From: Thermoplasmata archaeon | GTDB taxonomy: Archaea > Thermoplasmatota > Thermoplasmata > Thermoplasmatales > Thermoplasmataceae | Length of the DNA: 9,114 nt | Assembly (NCBI GenBank): GCA_021819225.1 | Contig: JAKARU010000029.1 | Coordinates: 1 to 9,114, forward strand | Direction: 5' to 3' | Shown here: one piece after another, positions 1 to 5,965 of the stretch | Layout: the number at the start of each line of letters is the position of its first letter | Numbering within the stretch: the first letter of the stretch is position 1 | Position numbers and translations under genes: made by a program | The notes under the pieces: generated by a model | What the model saw: only the letters and a program-made list of their open reading frames with translations | Database searches by the model: none | What the model was told of the DNA's origin: nothing

Positions 1-1344
1 ATCCCTGACTATATTCAATTTACCGTTCTTCACGTCTACTTCCGTCCTTCCCGCCATGAATTTTCCCATGAATATGGCAACGGGTGTTCCCTGCGCTATA
101 ACTGGAAACCCGCCCGGTCCTGTTATCCTGTCCTTAAGAATGGATGGATTAACATTACCGATGCGATCAACCTGAAGGAAACCCAGTGCAGCGGCATCTA
201 TTATGCCTCCTTCATAGTTTGAAAACATGTCAGGAATAGTTGATACGGCGAAGAATCCCTTGCAGACACCAAAATCAGCACCGGAGAGGGTGACCCCTCC
301 CCATGGCCCGGATTCAACAACAGGAACTATCCTGTCTCCCATCCTGTTCTCGTTGATGTAACGGCCAATGGTTGCCGGAATTCCGACACCCAGGTTGATC
401 ATGATGTGGTCCTTTCCTTTCAGGGTTTCGTTCAGAACGTTGATGCCTTCCCTGACAATTATCTCGCCAGCTCTGTCCAGAACCCTGTCACTCCCTATAA
501 ATTCTGGATTAGCGATATATCCGTTTCCAACCGATACTTCCGGATCAAAGTCAAAGCTAGTTGCCTGGGACTGATACTCCGCAGGAGACCTTATTACGCC
601 ATCAACAAGTGGCCATGGTACCTCTACTTCCAGAGGTGTTATGTATCCACCGTTCATTATTCGTAGAACCTGTGCATATACCTTGCCAGGATTTGGATGT
701 GCCTTGACTGCCTGCGCCATTGTCATGATTGTTCCCCTGAAGGGTTCGTCCCTTACTGACAGGTTTCCCTTAGAATCAGCTATTGATGCCCTTATTAAAG
801 CATAGTTGGGCTTTGGACCTTCAAAGAAGAGAGTCCTTTCGTCATCCACAGTCATCTCCCTTACGGTGCATTCCCTTTTCCTGCTTGCATTTTCGTTGAG
901 TGCCCCGCCCTGATTTACAGGATCGAGGTATGTGTCTATGCCTATTTTTGTAAGAAGCCCTGGTCTTCCAGACGATATCTCCCTCAACCAGTAAGCCGTC
1001 AGTCCAATAGGCCAGCTATATATGGGTATTACTCCTTCAAGTGCCACCTTCTGGAGATATGGCGAGAAGCCCATGAAAGGCACAAGCATTCCCCTTATGA
1101 ACCTGGTATCGTGTTCATCATATATGTATTTCATTACATTGTCCAGTGCTCTTCCAGGTGAAGCAGGGAGGGCGTCACTTATCAGGAAGAGGTTTTTAGG
1201 GGTTCCATTCTCCCTGTAATATTCGAGGAGCTTTGTTATGAGGAAATCAGGTGTGGTCCCCATGTTGAACCCGGAAACTGCAACAACAGAATTTTCTCTT
1301 ATCATCTCACTGAAATTTAGATCTTTCAATACACTGGTTACCAT
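1..1344 (-). CDS. Family I acyl-CoA transferase (propionate/3-oxoacid CoA-transferase type), C-terminus beyond the window
   Basis: 448 codons are open from ATG at 1344 to the left edge, so the C-terminus is missing. The chain looks like the single-chain family I CoA-transferases (YdiF/propionate CoA-transferase group, usually a little over 500 residues), in which the alpha and beta halves are fused. These move CoA between an acyl-CoA and a free carboxylate through a glutamyl-CoA thioester. The N-terminal half has the early VAVSGFNMG glycine-rich strand (residues 21-29). The second half has NLGVGIPATIG (317-327) and VVESGPWGG (342-350), in which E344 matches the catalytic glutamate of the ExGxxGG motif. 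The acyl substrate cannot be read from sequence. A TATA-like box 27 bases upstream supports this ATG as a leaderless start. It is transcribed in the same direction as the small membrane gene upstream, separated by 72 bases and with its own promoter-like box, so it is probably a separate unit. Confidence 0.88.
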   Translation of the reverse strand, partial: MVTSVLKDLNFSEMIRENSVVAVSGFNMGTTPDFLITKLLEYYRENGTPKNLFLISDALPASPGRALDNVMKYIYDEHDTRFIRGMLVPFMGFSPYLQKVALEGVIPIYSWPIGLTAYWLREISSGRPGLLTKIGIDTYLDPVNQGGALNENASRKRECTVREMTVDDERTLFFEGPKPNYALIRASIADSKGNLSVRDEPFRGTIMTMAQAVKAHPNPGKVYAQVLRIMNGGYITPLEVEVPWPLVDGVIRSPAEYQSQATSFDFDPEVSVGNGYIANPEFIGSDRVLDRAGEIIVREGINVLNETLKGKDHIMINLGVGIPATIGRYINENRMGDRIVPVVESGPWGGVTLSGADFGVCKGFFAVSTIPDMFSNYEGGIIDAAALGFLQVDRIGNVNPSILKDRITGPGGFPVIAQGTPVAIFMGKFMAGRTEVDVKNGKLNIVRD

Positions 1345-1370
1345 AATTAACATTCAGTTTAGGTTAAATC

Positions 1371-1376
1371 ATTATA
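1371..1376 (-). promoter_or_regulatory. TATA-like box of the CoA-transferase gene
   Basis: On the minus strand the sequence reads TATAAT, ending 26 bases before the ATG at 1344 and preceded by an AT-rich stretch. This spacing would put the transcription start at or next to the start codon, as expected for leaderless archaeal transcripts. It is inferred from position and composition only. Confidence 0.4.
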
Positions 1377-1416
1377 GAAATATTGCCCTTTACAGTTAAG
1401 CCAGATATGTTGTGGA

Positions 1417-1875
1417 TTACATATTCTGGAAATCAACCTTTATTGAAAAGTTGCTCTTGTCATGTACGAAAGTACATTTCAGCCCCGTTGTTGAAATATT
1501 CTTCATCTCACTGTCAGCAGATGCCTCGTTTCGGTAATTGAGGTATATCGAGTTAAAGCCAATCTGTGGCATTGATTCCTGCCTTAGTATGAACGGTTTC
1601 AGCTTTTCCATTGATTCTTTGAAGGTTGTTTCGTCAACCGTTATTTCCCCCTTCTTTATCTTCTCCATTCCTATTGAGATGAGCCCCTCATAAATGGTCA
1701 GTCCTGCTTTTCTTTCAATACCCGTCAGGTTTTTGGCTCTTGCCCCAGAAAGTACCAGAAAGACACCCAGAAGGAGGAGAGGCAATCCCAGAATTGATTC
1801 GCCGAAGATAAATGCGAGTAAATAAAGTACCAGAAGGCCTACCCCTGAGGCAAGCTGAGTTATCTTCATATACAT
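1417..1875 (-). CDS. Small membrane protein of unknown function, two N-terminal transmembrane helices
   Basis: This 152-residue protein has two adjacent hydrophobic stretches, about residues 9-26 and 29-46, joined by a short FGES turn. A basic segment (ARAKNLTGIERK) follows, then about 90 mostly polar residues. The hairpin of helices with a soluble tail suggests a membrane-anchored domain, and the basic segment after helix 2 suggests by the positive-inside rule that the tail is cytoplasmic. I recognise no family. A second ATG lies two codons in, at 1869. The TATA-like stretch at 1891-1900 is about 27 bases before that second ATG but only about 21 before the first, so the real start may be 1869. 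The gene has the same orientation as the CoA-transferase gene but no visible functional link to it. Confidence 0.7.
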   Translation of the reverse strand: MYMKITQLASGVGLLVLYLLAFIFGESILGLPLLLLGVFLVLSGARAKNLTGIERKAGLTIYEGLISIGMEKIKKGEITVDETTFKESMEKLKPFILRQESMPQIGFNSIYLNYRNEASADSEMKNISTTGLKCTFVHDKSNFSIKVDFQNM

Positions 1876-1890
1876 GAAATAGACTCAACT

Positions 1891-1900
1891 TATTTATTTT
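1891..1900 (-). promoter_or_regulatory. TATA-like box of the small membrane protein gene
   Basis: The minus strand reads AAAATAAATA, centred about 27 bases before the ATG at 1869. This is an archaeal TATA-like element by composition and spacing only, and it favours the shorter start. Confidence 0.3.
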
Positions 1901-1962
1901 TGAGGTACAGGTGAGTAAGATGGAGAAGATATTCTAGCACTGTATACCTGATGCAAAAATTA

Positions 1963-1992
1963 GTATATTTATCTTGGATTGAGTTTTATATA
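1963..1992 (+). promoter_or_regulatory. Two TATA-like boxes upstream of the methyltransferase frame
   Basis: GTATATTTA (1963-1971) and TTTATATA (1985-1992) are both good archaeal TATA-like elements. Their predicted start sites, about 25 bases downstream, fall near 1993 and 2014. Either would place the start of translation near 2001-2015, at the beginning of the upstream open frame. The GTG at 2181 would be left with a leader of roughly 165-190 bases, unusual beside the leaderless genes elsewhere in the window. Confidence 0.35.
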
Positions 1993-2180
1993 GTTTCAGG
2001 GTAATCATAGAAAAGGCGAATGATGGTGGAATAACTGTTTCATCCCGCTATGATCCTGAATTTATTTCCAGATTCAAGGGAATTAAGGGACACAAATGGC
2101 ATCCGGAAAACAAAAAATGGAGCTTTCCAGATGATGATGATACACTCAATGACATATTACAAATATTTGCAGGAGATGAT
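1983..2180 (+). other. Open in-frame N-terminal extension of the methyltransferase, without a canonical start codon
   Basis: The methyltransferase frame stays open upstream of GTG 2181 back to a TGA at 1980-1982. The 66 codons look protein-like: SRYDPEFI, then FKGIKGHKWHPENKKWSFP. The pattern of a tyrosine followed by a proline, a lysine/glycine-rich turn, then W-x-P-E-x-K-x-W-x-x-P is what I know from HARP modules and the N-terminal segment of archaeal tyrosine recombinases. None of the codons is ATG, GTG, TTG or CTG. Candidates are an unusual start such as ATA at 2007, a start codon lost by mutation, or a sequencing error. Until resolved, this segment may be untranslated remnant or a genuine extra domain. 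Confidence 0.5.
2172..2175 (+). promoter_or_regulatory. Shine-Dalgarno-like GGAG before GTG 2181
   Basis: GGAG lies five bases before the GTG at 2181, within AGGAGATGAT. It makes the GTG a usable internal start and is the main argument for annotating the methyltransferase from there. Confidence 0.4.
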
Positions 2181-3818
2181 GTGGAAATGCCAGTATCTTT
2201 GAGCACAAAAAACAATATCAATAAAGAAGCCTGGGGGGAAAGTAAATTACTTACCATAAAAGAGGCAAGTGAGTGGGCAAGTAAATATACTGGCAGGAAA
2301 ATCACGCCCTCAAACATCTCATACCTGGTCCAGTACGGCAGGGTGAGAAAACTGTCCGAAGATAAGGTGATCCTGATAAAGATGGATGAACTGAGGGAGT
2401 ACTACGACTCAAATTATGGAAGAAGAGAAATCCAGTGGAAAGAAAAACTGGGAGACGATTTGAACTGGAATCTATCGTTTGATTATCTGAAGGAGAGTGA
2501 TACAACAAAGCATGTACACAGGTTGCATCCATACAAGGGGAAGTTCATTCCCCAGCTTGTTGAATACTTTTTGGATGAACACACTGATGACTTTAAGAAA
2601 GAGGTCTATTTTCATCCCGGAGACATAGTCCTTGATCCATTTTGCGGGAGCGGCACTACACTGGTTGAGGCAAATGAACTGGGAATAAATGCAATAGGAA
2701 TAGACGTTTCCAAATTCAATTCGATGATCGGTAATGTGAAGGTCGGAAAGTATGACTTTGAGGATTTGCAGTCCACGTTAAACAGGATTACTGAACTACT
2801 GCGGAATTTTGTGAATGAGTCCAATATCTCCAGGTTCGATAACGAACTTTCAGTGGAACTTGCTTCATTTAATAATAAATTTTTTCCATCACCAGAATTC
2901 AAATACATGGTGGCAAATAAGGAGATTGACGAGAGAAGTTATGCTTCGGCCAAGGAGGAGGAATTTTCGAGAATTTACTCAAACCTGATAAAAAAATATA
3001 ACATTGAAGTTACAAATCCGAAAACTGGTAAATTTCTCGATATATGGTATCTGAAACCAGTTAGAGCTGAGATTGATTTTGTTTATAATCTGGTAAAACA
3101 AATTGATAACTCAGTAACGAGGAATGCGGTTATGATAGTGCTGAGCAGGACAATAAGGTCCTGCAGGGCAACAACTCATTCTGACCTTGCAACATTAATA
3201 GAACCGGTAACATCTTCATATTATTGTACAAAACATAGAAAAATATGCAGGCCACTATTCTCAATCCTTGGATGGTGGGAGAGATATAGTGAAGATACGG
3301 TTAGCCGTTTAAAGGAATTTGACAGGATCAGGACTGGGACTAGCCATTTATGCCTGACTGGAAATTCAATGGACATGAATATAATTGAAAGCACAAGAGT
3401 AATGAATGATGAATTTGCAAAATTGCTGGATAAAAGAAAGATCGACGGGATTTTTTCAAGCCCGCCATATGTTGGAATGATTGATTATCATGAGCAGCAT
3501 TCTTACGCCTACGATCTGTTCGGGTTAGAGAAAAATTCAAGCCTTGAAATAGGGCGGATGTCCCTTGGACAGGGGATAGAAGCCAGAAGCAGATACGTCT
3601 ATAACATTGCAGGCGTCTTGCGAAACTGTAGAAAATACCTGAAAGACGATTATGATATTTTTCTTGTTGCCAACGACAAATTTAATCTTTATCCAAGAAT
3701 AGCTGAAAAAGCCAATATGACAATAATAGAACAGTTCAGGAGACCGGTTCTTAACAGGACAGAAAAGGACAAGGGTGCTTACTCCGAGACAATTTTTCAC
3801 CTAAAGGAACGTGCCTGA
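2181..3818 (+). CDS. Site-specific DNA amino-methyltransferase (m4C/m6A, alpha-type motif order) with N-terminal helix-turn-helix
   Basis: From the GTG start the protein has 545 residues and transfers a methyl group from S-adenosylmethionine to an exocyclic amino group in DNA. Residues about 22-75 (LLTIKEASEWASKYTGRK onward) resemble an excisionase/MerR-type helix-turn-helix. HPYKGKF (116-122) fits motif X, DPFCGSGTT (152-160) is the SAM-binding motif I, and SSPPY (426-430) is catalytic motif IV. The order X - I - about 265 residues - IV matches alpha-class enzymes, with the long insert as probable target-recognition region. SPPY with a preceding serine favours N4-cytosine, but N6-adenine cannot be excluded. 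The C-terminal RTEKDKGAYSETIFHLKE (530-547 region of the frame, just before the end) is typical of such methylases. The stop lies two bases before the restriction-endonuclease reading frame, so both form one restriction-modification operon. The true N-terminus is uncertain because the frame continues upstream. The specificity cannot be read. Confidence 0.88.
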   Translation: MEMPVSLSTKNNINKEAWGESKLLTIKEASEWASKYTGRKITPSNISYLVQYGRVRKLSEDKVILIKMDELREYYDSNYGRREIQWKEKLGDDLNWNLSFDYLKESDTTKHVHRLHPYKGKFIPQLVEYFLDEHTDDFKKEVYFHPGDIVLDPFCGSGTTLVEANELGINAIGIDVSKFNSMIGNVKVGKYDFEDLQSTLNRITELLRNFVNESNISRFDNELSVELASFNNKFFPSPEFKYMVANKEIDERSYASAKEEEFSRIYSNLIKKYNIEVTNPKTGKFLDIWYLKPVRAEIDFVYNLVKQIDNSVTRNAVMIVLSRTIRSCRATTHSDLATLIEPVTSSYYCTKHRKICRPLFSILGWWERYSEDTVSRLKEFDRIRTGTSHLCLTGNSMDMNIIESTRVMNDEFAKLLDKRKIDGIFSSPPYVGMIDYHEQHSYAYDLFGLEKNSSLEIGRMSLGQGIEARSRYVYNIAGVLRNCRKYLKDDYDIFLVANDKFNLYPRIAEKANMTIIEQFRRPVLNRTEKDKGAYSETIFHLKERA

Positions 3819-3820
3819 TC

Positions 3821-4606
3821 ATGGCATTAAACGAGAATCAGTCCACTCAAATTGAAAAAGTCCTGAAGGATAGTTTAAGGAACAAGTTCAAGGATTACAG
3901 TCCAGAAACCTCGTATATGCCATTCCATACGAGATTGCTTGGGAGTGACAGAATGGCATTATACTCTTTCATACATTCGCTGAGCACAAACTTTGGAACA
4001 TAAATTTTTGAACCTGTGACATCTGAACTGGCAAGAACAAATTTCAGAAAAGCCAGGACGCATATTTCTGTAGGTGATCATATAAGTACTGGTTCCCAGG
4101 CTGAGATTCAATATATTATGGACAATCTTATTACTGGATCCACATCTCCAAACAAACGAGGAGAGATAGAAAAAATCAAAGAAAAATCCAGGGTAGGGGA
4201 AATTGCAAAAGTTAAACCTACAAAGGTTGATCTATATCTTGAAGATGATTCAGGAAGGAGATTCCTTTTTGATATCAAAACAGCCAAGCCAAACATTGGA
4301 AGCTTTAAAGAGTTCAAGAGAACATTACTTGAATGGGTTGCTGTGTCCCTGCTTGATGATCCGGAAGCCGACGTTAACACCTTGATTGCGATACCCTATA
4401 ACCCATACGAACCAAAACCCTACAATAGATGGACTATGAGGGGTATGCTTGACATCAGCGTTGAACTGAAGGTGGCAGGTGAGTTCTGGGATTTTCTTGG
4501 AGGAGAAGGAACTTATCGTGACCTGCTTGAATGCTTTGAGAGAGTTGGCACAGAAATGAGTTCGGAGATAGATGAGTATTTCGAGAAGTTTAAAGGAATA
4601 ATTTAG
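3821..4606 (+). pseudogene. TdeIII/MjaII-like type II restriction endonuclease, interrupted by an in-frame TAA
   Basis: Two open segments in the same frame, 3821-4003 and 4004-4606, are separated only by TAA at 4001-4003. Read through, they give one protein of about 261 residues that fits the TdeIII/MjaII family of type II endonucleases (family assignment from memory, moderate certainty). The junction reads STNFGT-stop-IFEPV, continuous with the family pattern as I recall it (FGTSIFEPV). A TCA serine to TAA change would explain it. Read-through numbering places a PD-(D/E)xK-like site at D137 in PTKVDLYL and D151-x-K153 in FDIKTAKPN, both in the second piece, so the upstream 60-residue product lacks the catalytic site. 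The second piece has a GTG at 4016 with no visible ribosome site. The rest of the frame is undamaged, which suggests recent inactivation. Alternatives are a sequencing error or rare read-through. The known members I recall cut GGNCC, but this one's specificity is not shown. Confidence 0.8.
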
Positions 4607-4613
4607 ACTTGCA

Positions 4614-4629
4614 TGAGGAAAGTGCCTCA
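4614..4629 (+). repeat. Small hairpin TGAGG-N6-CCTCA after the endonuclease frame
   Basis: A perfect 5-base stem (TGAGG/CCTCA) with a 6-base loop starts eight bases after the endonuclease stop and is followed by ATGAGGTTTTAAAC. It could act as a weak transcript end. A near copy with the same arms lies at 4774-4790. Confidence 0.35.
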
Positions 4630-4642
4630 ATGAGGTTTTAAA

Positions 4643-4804
4643 CTATAAACCAGACCTTTTATGTAATGTGTCAAGATCAATTTTCATATCCGATGCCAGG
4701 TCTTTCCCCTTTTTCGATGCCTCACCCATGACCTCTGGCTTCTCTGTCCTGTGAATCTTTATTCTTGACAGTGTGAGGAAATATCCCTCAAACTGTGTCT
4801 GCAG
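4643..4804 (-). pseudogene. Possible remnant of an unidentified gene (53 open codons)
   Basis: On the minus strand 53 codons are open between a TGA (4805-4807) and the TAG at 4643-4645. The translation has protein-like composition, with GYFLTLSRIKIHRTEKPEVM followed by GEASKKGKDLASDMKIDLD. The only in-frame ATG is at 4729 and would give 28 residues. It may be the C-terminal stub of a gene cut off when the neighbouring restriction-modification cassette arrived, or chance. I recognise no family. Apart from this, the 4607-4825 stretch shows only the two small hairpins. Confidence 0.25.
4774..4790 (+). repeat. Small hairpin TGAGG-N7-CCTCA, second copy
   Basis: It has the same arms as the element at 4614-4629, and both copies begin TGAGGAAA. 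The two elements lie on either side of the possible gene remnant at 4643-4804. The similarity is short and may be chance. Confidence 0.3.
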
Positions 4805-4814
4805 TCAAGGCACA

Positions 4815-4838
4815 AAGGATAATCCTTATTATTAATTA
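4815..4838 (+). promoter_or_regulatory. Promoter region of the uracil-DNA glycosylase gene, with a 13-base palindrome
   Basis: TTATTATTAATTA (4826-4838) is a TATA-like stretch about 30 bases before the ATG at 4862. Touching it on the upstream side is a 13-base palindrome, AAGGAT-A-ATCCTT (4815-4827), where a BRE element or a regulator site would sit. Whether the palindrome is functional cannot be told from sequence. Confidence 0.35.
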
Positions 4839-4861
4839 CAGGTCTATTGATTGAGGAAAGG

Positions 4862-5530
4862 ATGAAAGATCTTTATAAACAAATCACTGAATGCAGAAAG
4901 TGCGAAAGGCTTGTGGAATTCAGGGAAAACGTCTTGAAGGATTCAAAGAAGTACAGGAATGTTGATTTCTGGAGAAGGCCACTCCATGGATACGGTGACA
5001 TAAACGGGAGAATTATGATAATTGGGCTTGCACCTGCTGCTTCTGGAGGAAACAGAACTGGAAGGGTTTTCACAGGGGATAAAAGTTCCGACTTCCTTAT
5101 TTCATGCCTTTACGAAGCGGGAATAACCAATATTCCTACATCCAAGAGCAGGGATGATGGTCTTGAATATATAGACGCGTACATAACGCTTGCAGTGAGA
5201 TGTGTACCACCTGAAAATAAGCCAGAAAAAGAGGAGATGGAAAACTGCTTCCCATATCTCAGACAGGAATACTTAATGATGAAGAACGTCCGTTCCATAA
5301 TAGCACTTGGAAAAATTGCATTTGACAGTGCCCTGCGAATATTCAGGGAAAATGGTTACAGGGTTTCAGGAATTAAATTTGGAAATAACCTGAAATACCA
5401 GTTTGGAGATATCATGCTGTACAGCCTCTTTCACCCAAGTCCGAGAAATGTTAATACAGGAAGGATAAATAGGACGGAATTTGTGGATACTTTAAAGGAT
5501 GCAAAACGCTATTCTTCAGGCATCGAGTAA
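4862..5530 (+). CDS. Family 5 uracil-DNA glycosylase (UDGb), iron-sulfur type
   Basis: This 222-residue enzyme removes uracil, and in known family members also hypoxanthine and related deaminated bases, from DNA to start base-excision repair. Motif A reads GLAPAASGGNRTGRVFTGD (residues 55-73), the family 5 signature. It lacks the polar residue at the usual catalytic place of other families, and the aspartate ending FTGD is the candidate catalytic residue. Motif B is HPSPRNVNTGR (191-201). Four cysteines, C11 and C14 (CRKC) plus C114 and C129 (CVPPENKP...ENC), are placed to hold the [4Fe-4S] cluster of families 4 and 5. I chose ATG 4862 because GAGG lies five bases upstream (4853-4856) and the TATA-like box fits. 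TTG at 4847 would add five residues. The length is normal for the family. The gene follows the broken endonuclease but has its own promoter and converges with arsR. Confidence 0.93.
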   Translation: MKDLYKQITECRKCERLVEFRENVLKDSKKYRNVDFWRRPLHGYGDINGRIMIIGLAPAASGGNRTGRVFTGDKSSDFLISCLYEAGITNIPTSKSRDDGLEYIDAYITLAVRCVPPENKPEKEEMENCFPYLRQEYLMMKNVRSIIALGKIAFDSALRIFRENGYRVSGIKFGNNLKYQFGDIMLYSLFHPSPRNVNTGRINRTEFVDTLKDAKRYSSGIE

Positions 5531-5561
5531 TAATCTTATGCACATTCTCCCTATTATTACT
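5526..5561. terminator. Inverted repeat between convergent genes, possible bidirectional terminator
   Basis: AGTAATAAT (5526-5534) and ATTATTACT (5553-5561) form a perfect 9-base stem around an 18-base loop. The left arm contains the TAA stop of the uracil-DNA glycosylase gene. Its place between two convergent genes suggests a role in transcript ending or 3'-end stability. The stem is AT-rich and lacks a clear U-tract, so function is uncertain. Confidence 0.4.
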
Positions 5562-5623
5562 GTGGCATGGCCAGCGTAAGAGGAGGCGGTGTCGGGGACG
5601 AAATCTCACATAGCTGGAAACAT

Positions 5624-5965
5624 TCATTCCTTACTGATTTCACACGTTCCAGTCTCTGGACCGGTATCCACACCTACTTCTGGAATCAGATTCAAGATGC
5701 AGCGGGCTGGCTCAGGAGGGTTGTCAGAAATTGAATAATAAACCCACTGAGAGGATCTTCTTTCCTTTACCAGACCTTCTGCTTTCAGCTTGAACAGATG
5801 CTGCGAAACATTTGACTGGGATAGTCCAAGTATTGACTGAATCTGACATACACAGAATTCGCTGGACTTCAGTAGAGACAGTATCCTCAATCTTGTAGAA
5901 TCACTCATTGCCTTTAGAACACCTGCCATTCTGGTGAATTCCTCCCAATCAACTTCACTCATCAT
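5624..5965 (-). CDS. arsR: ArsR/SmtB-family repressor with a Cys-x-Cys (ELCVC-like) sensor motif
   Basis: This winged helix-turn-helix repressor of 113 residues normally leaves its operator when metalloid, metal or a thiol-reactive signal binds. AMSDSTRLRILSLL (residues 19-32) is the family's start helix. FCVCQIQSILGLSQSNVSQH (37-56) contains the CxC of the ELCVCDL arsenite/antimonite box (C38, C40) and the recognition helix SQSNVSQHLFKL. The wing is RRSSQWVYYSI. Further cysteines at C89 and C108 might add a ligand. I chose ATG 5965 because GAGGAGG lies seven bases upstream. A TTG at 5971 sits too close to that site. The gene overlaps the end of the FmdE-like gene by 11 bases and is last in a three-gene operon whose promoter contains a palindrome, so autorepression is likely. 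It could sense arsenite, another soft metal or a sulfur/redox state; no ars transport gene is nearby. Confidence 0.9.
   Translation of the reverse strand: MMSEVDWEEFTRMAGVLKAMSDSTRLRILSLLKSSEFCVCQIQSILGLSQSNVSQHLFKLKAEGLVKERRSSQWVYYSISDNPPEPARCILNLIPEVGVDTGPETGTCEISKE

Noticed and set aside
368..666. Plus-strand open frames opposite the CoA-transferase gene
   Set aside because: They lie wholly inside the strong minus-strand CoA-transferase frame and have no recognisable motifs or start signals.
1951..2004. ATG 1951 as the missing start of the methyltransferase extension
   Set aside because: It is in another frame and stops at TAA 2002-2004 after 17 codons. Joining it would need a frameshift for which there is no sign.
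4016..4606. Separate gene for the second part of the endonuclease, starting at GTG 4016
   Set aside because: It is in the same frame as 3821-4003, separated only by a TAA and twelve sense bases, has no ribosome site, and both parts together give the expected family length. It is better read as one interrupted gene.
5567..5725. Plus-strand frame of about 50 codons from ATG 5567 (MASVRGGGVGDE)
   Set aside because: Most of it is antisense to the end of arsR, and it resembles no protein I know. The GC-rich start is noted under the convergent spacer instead.
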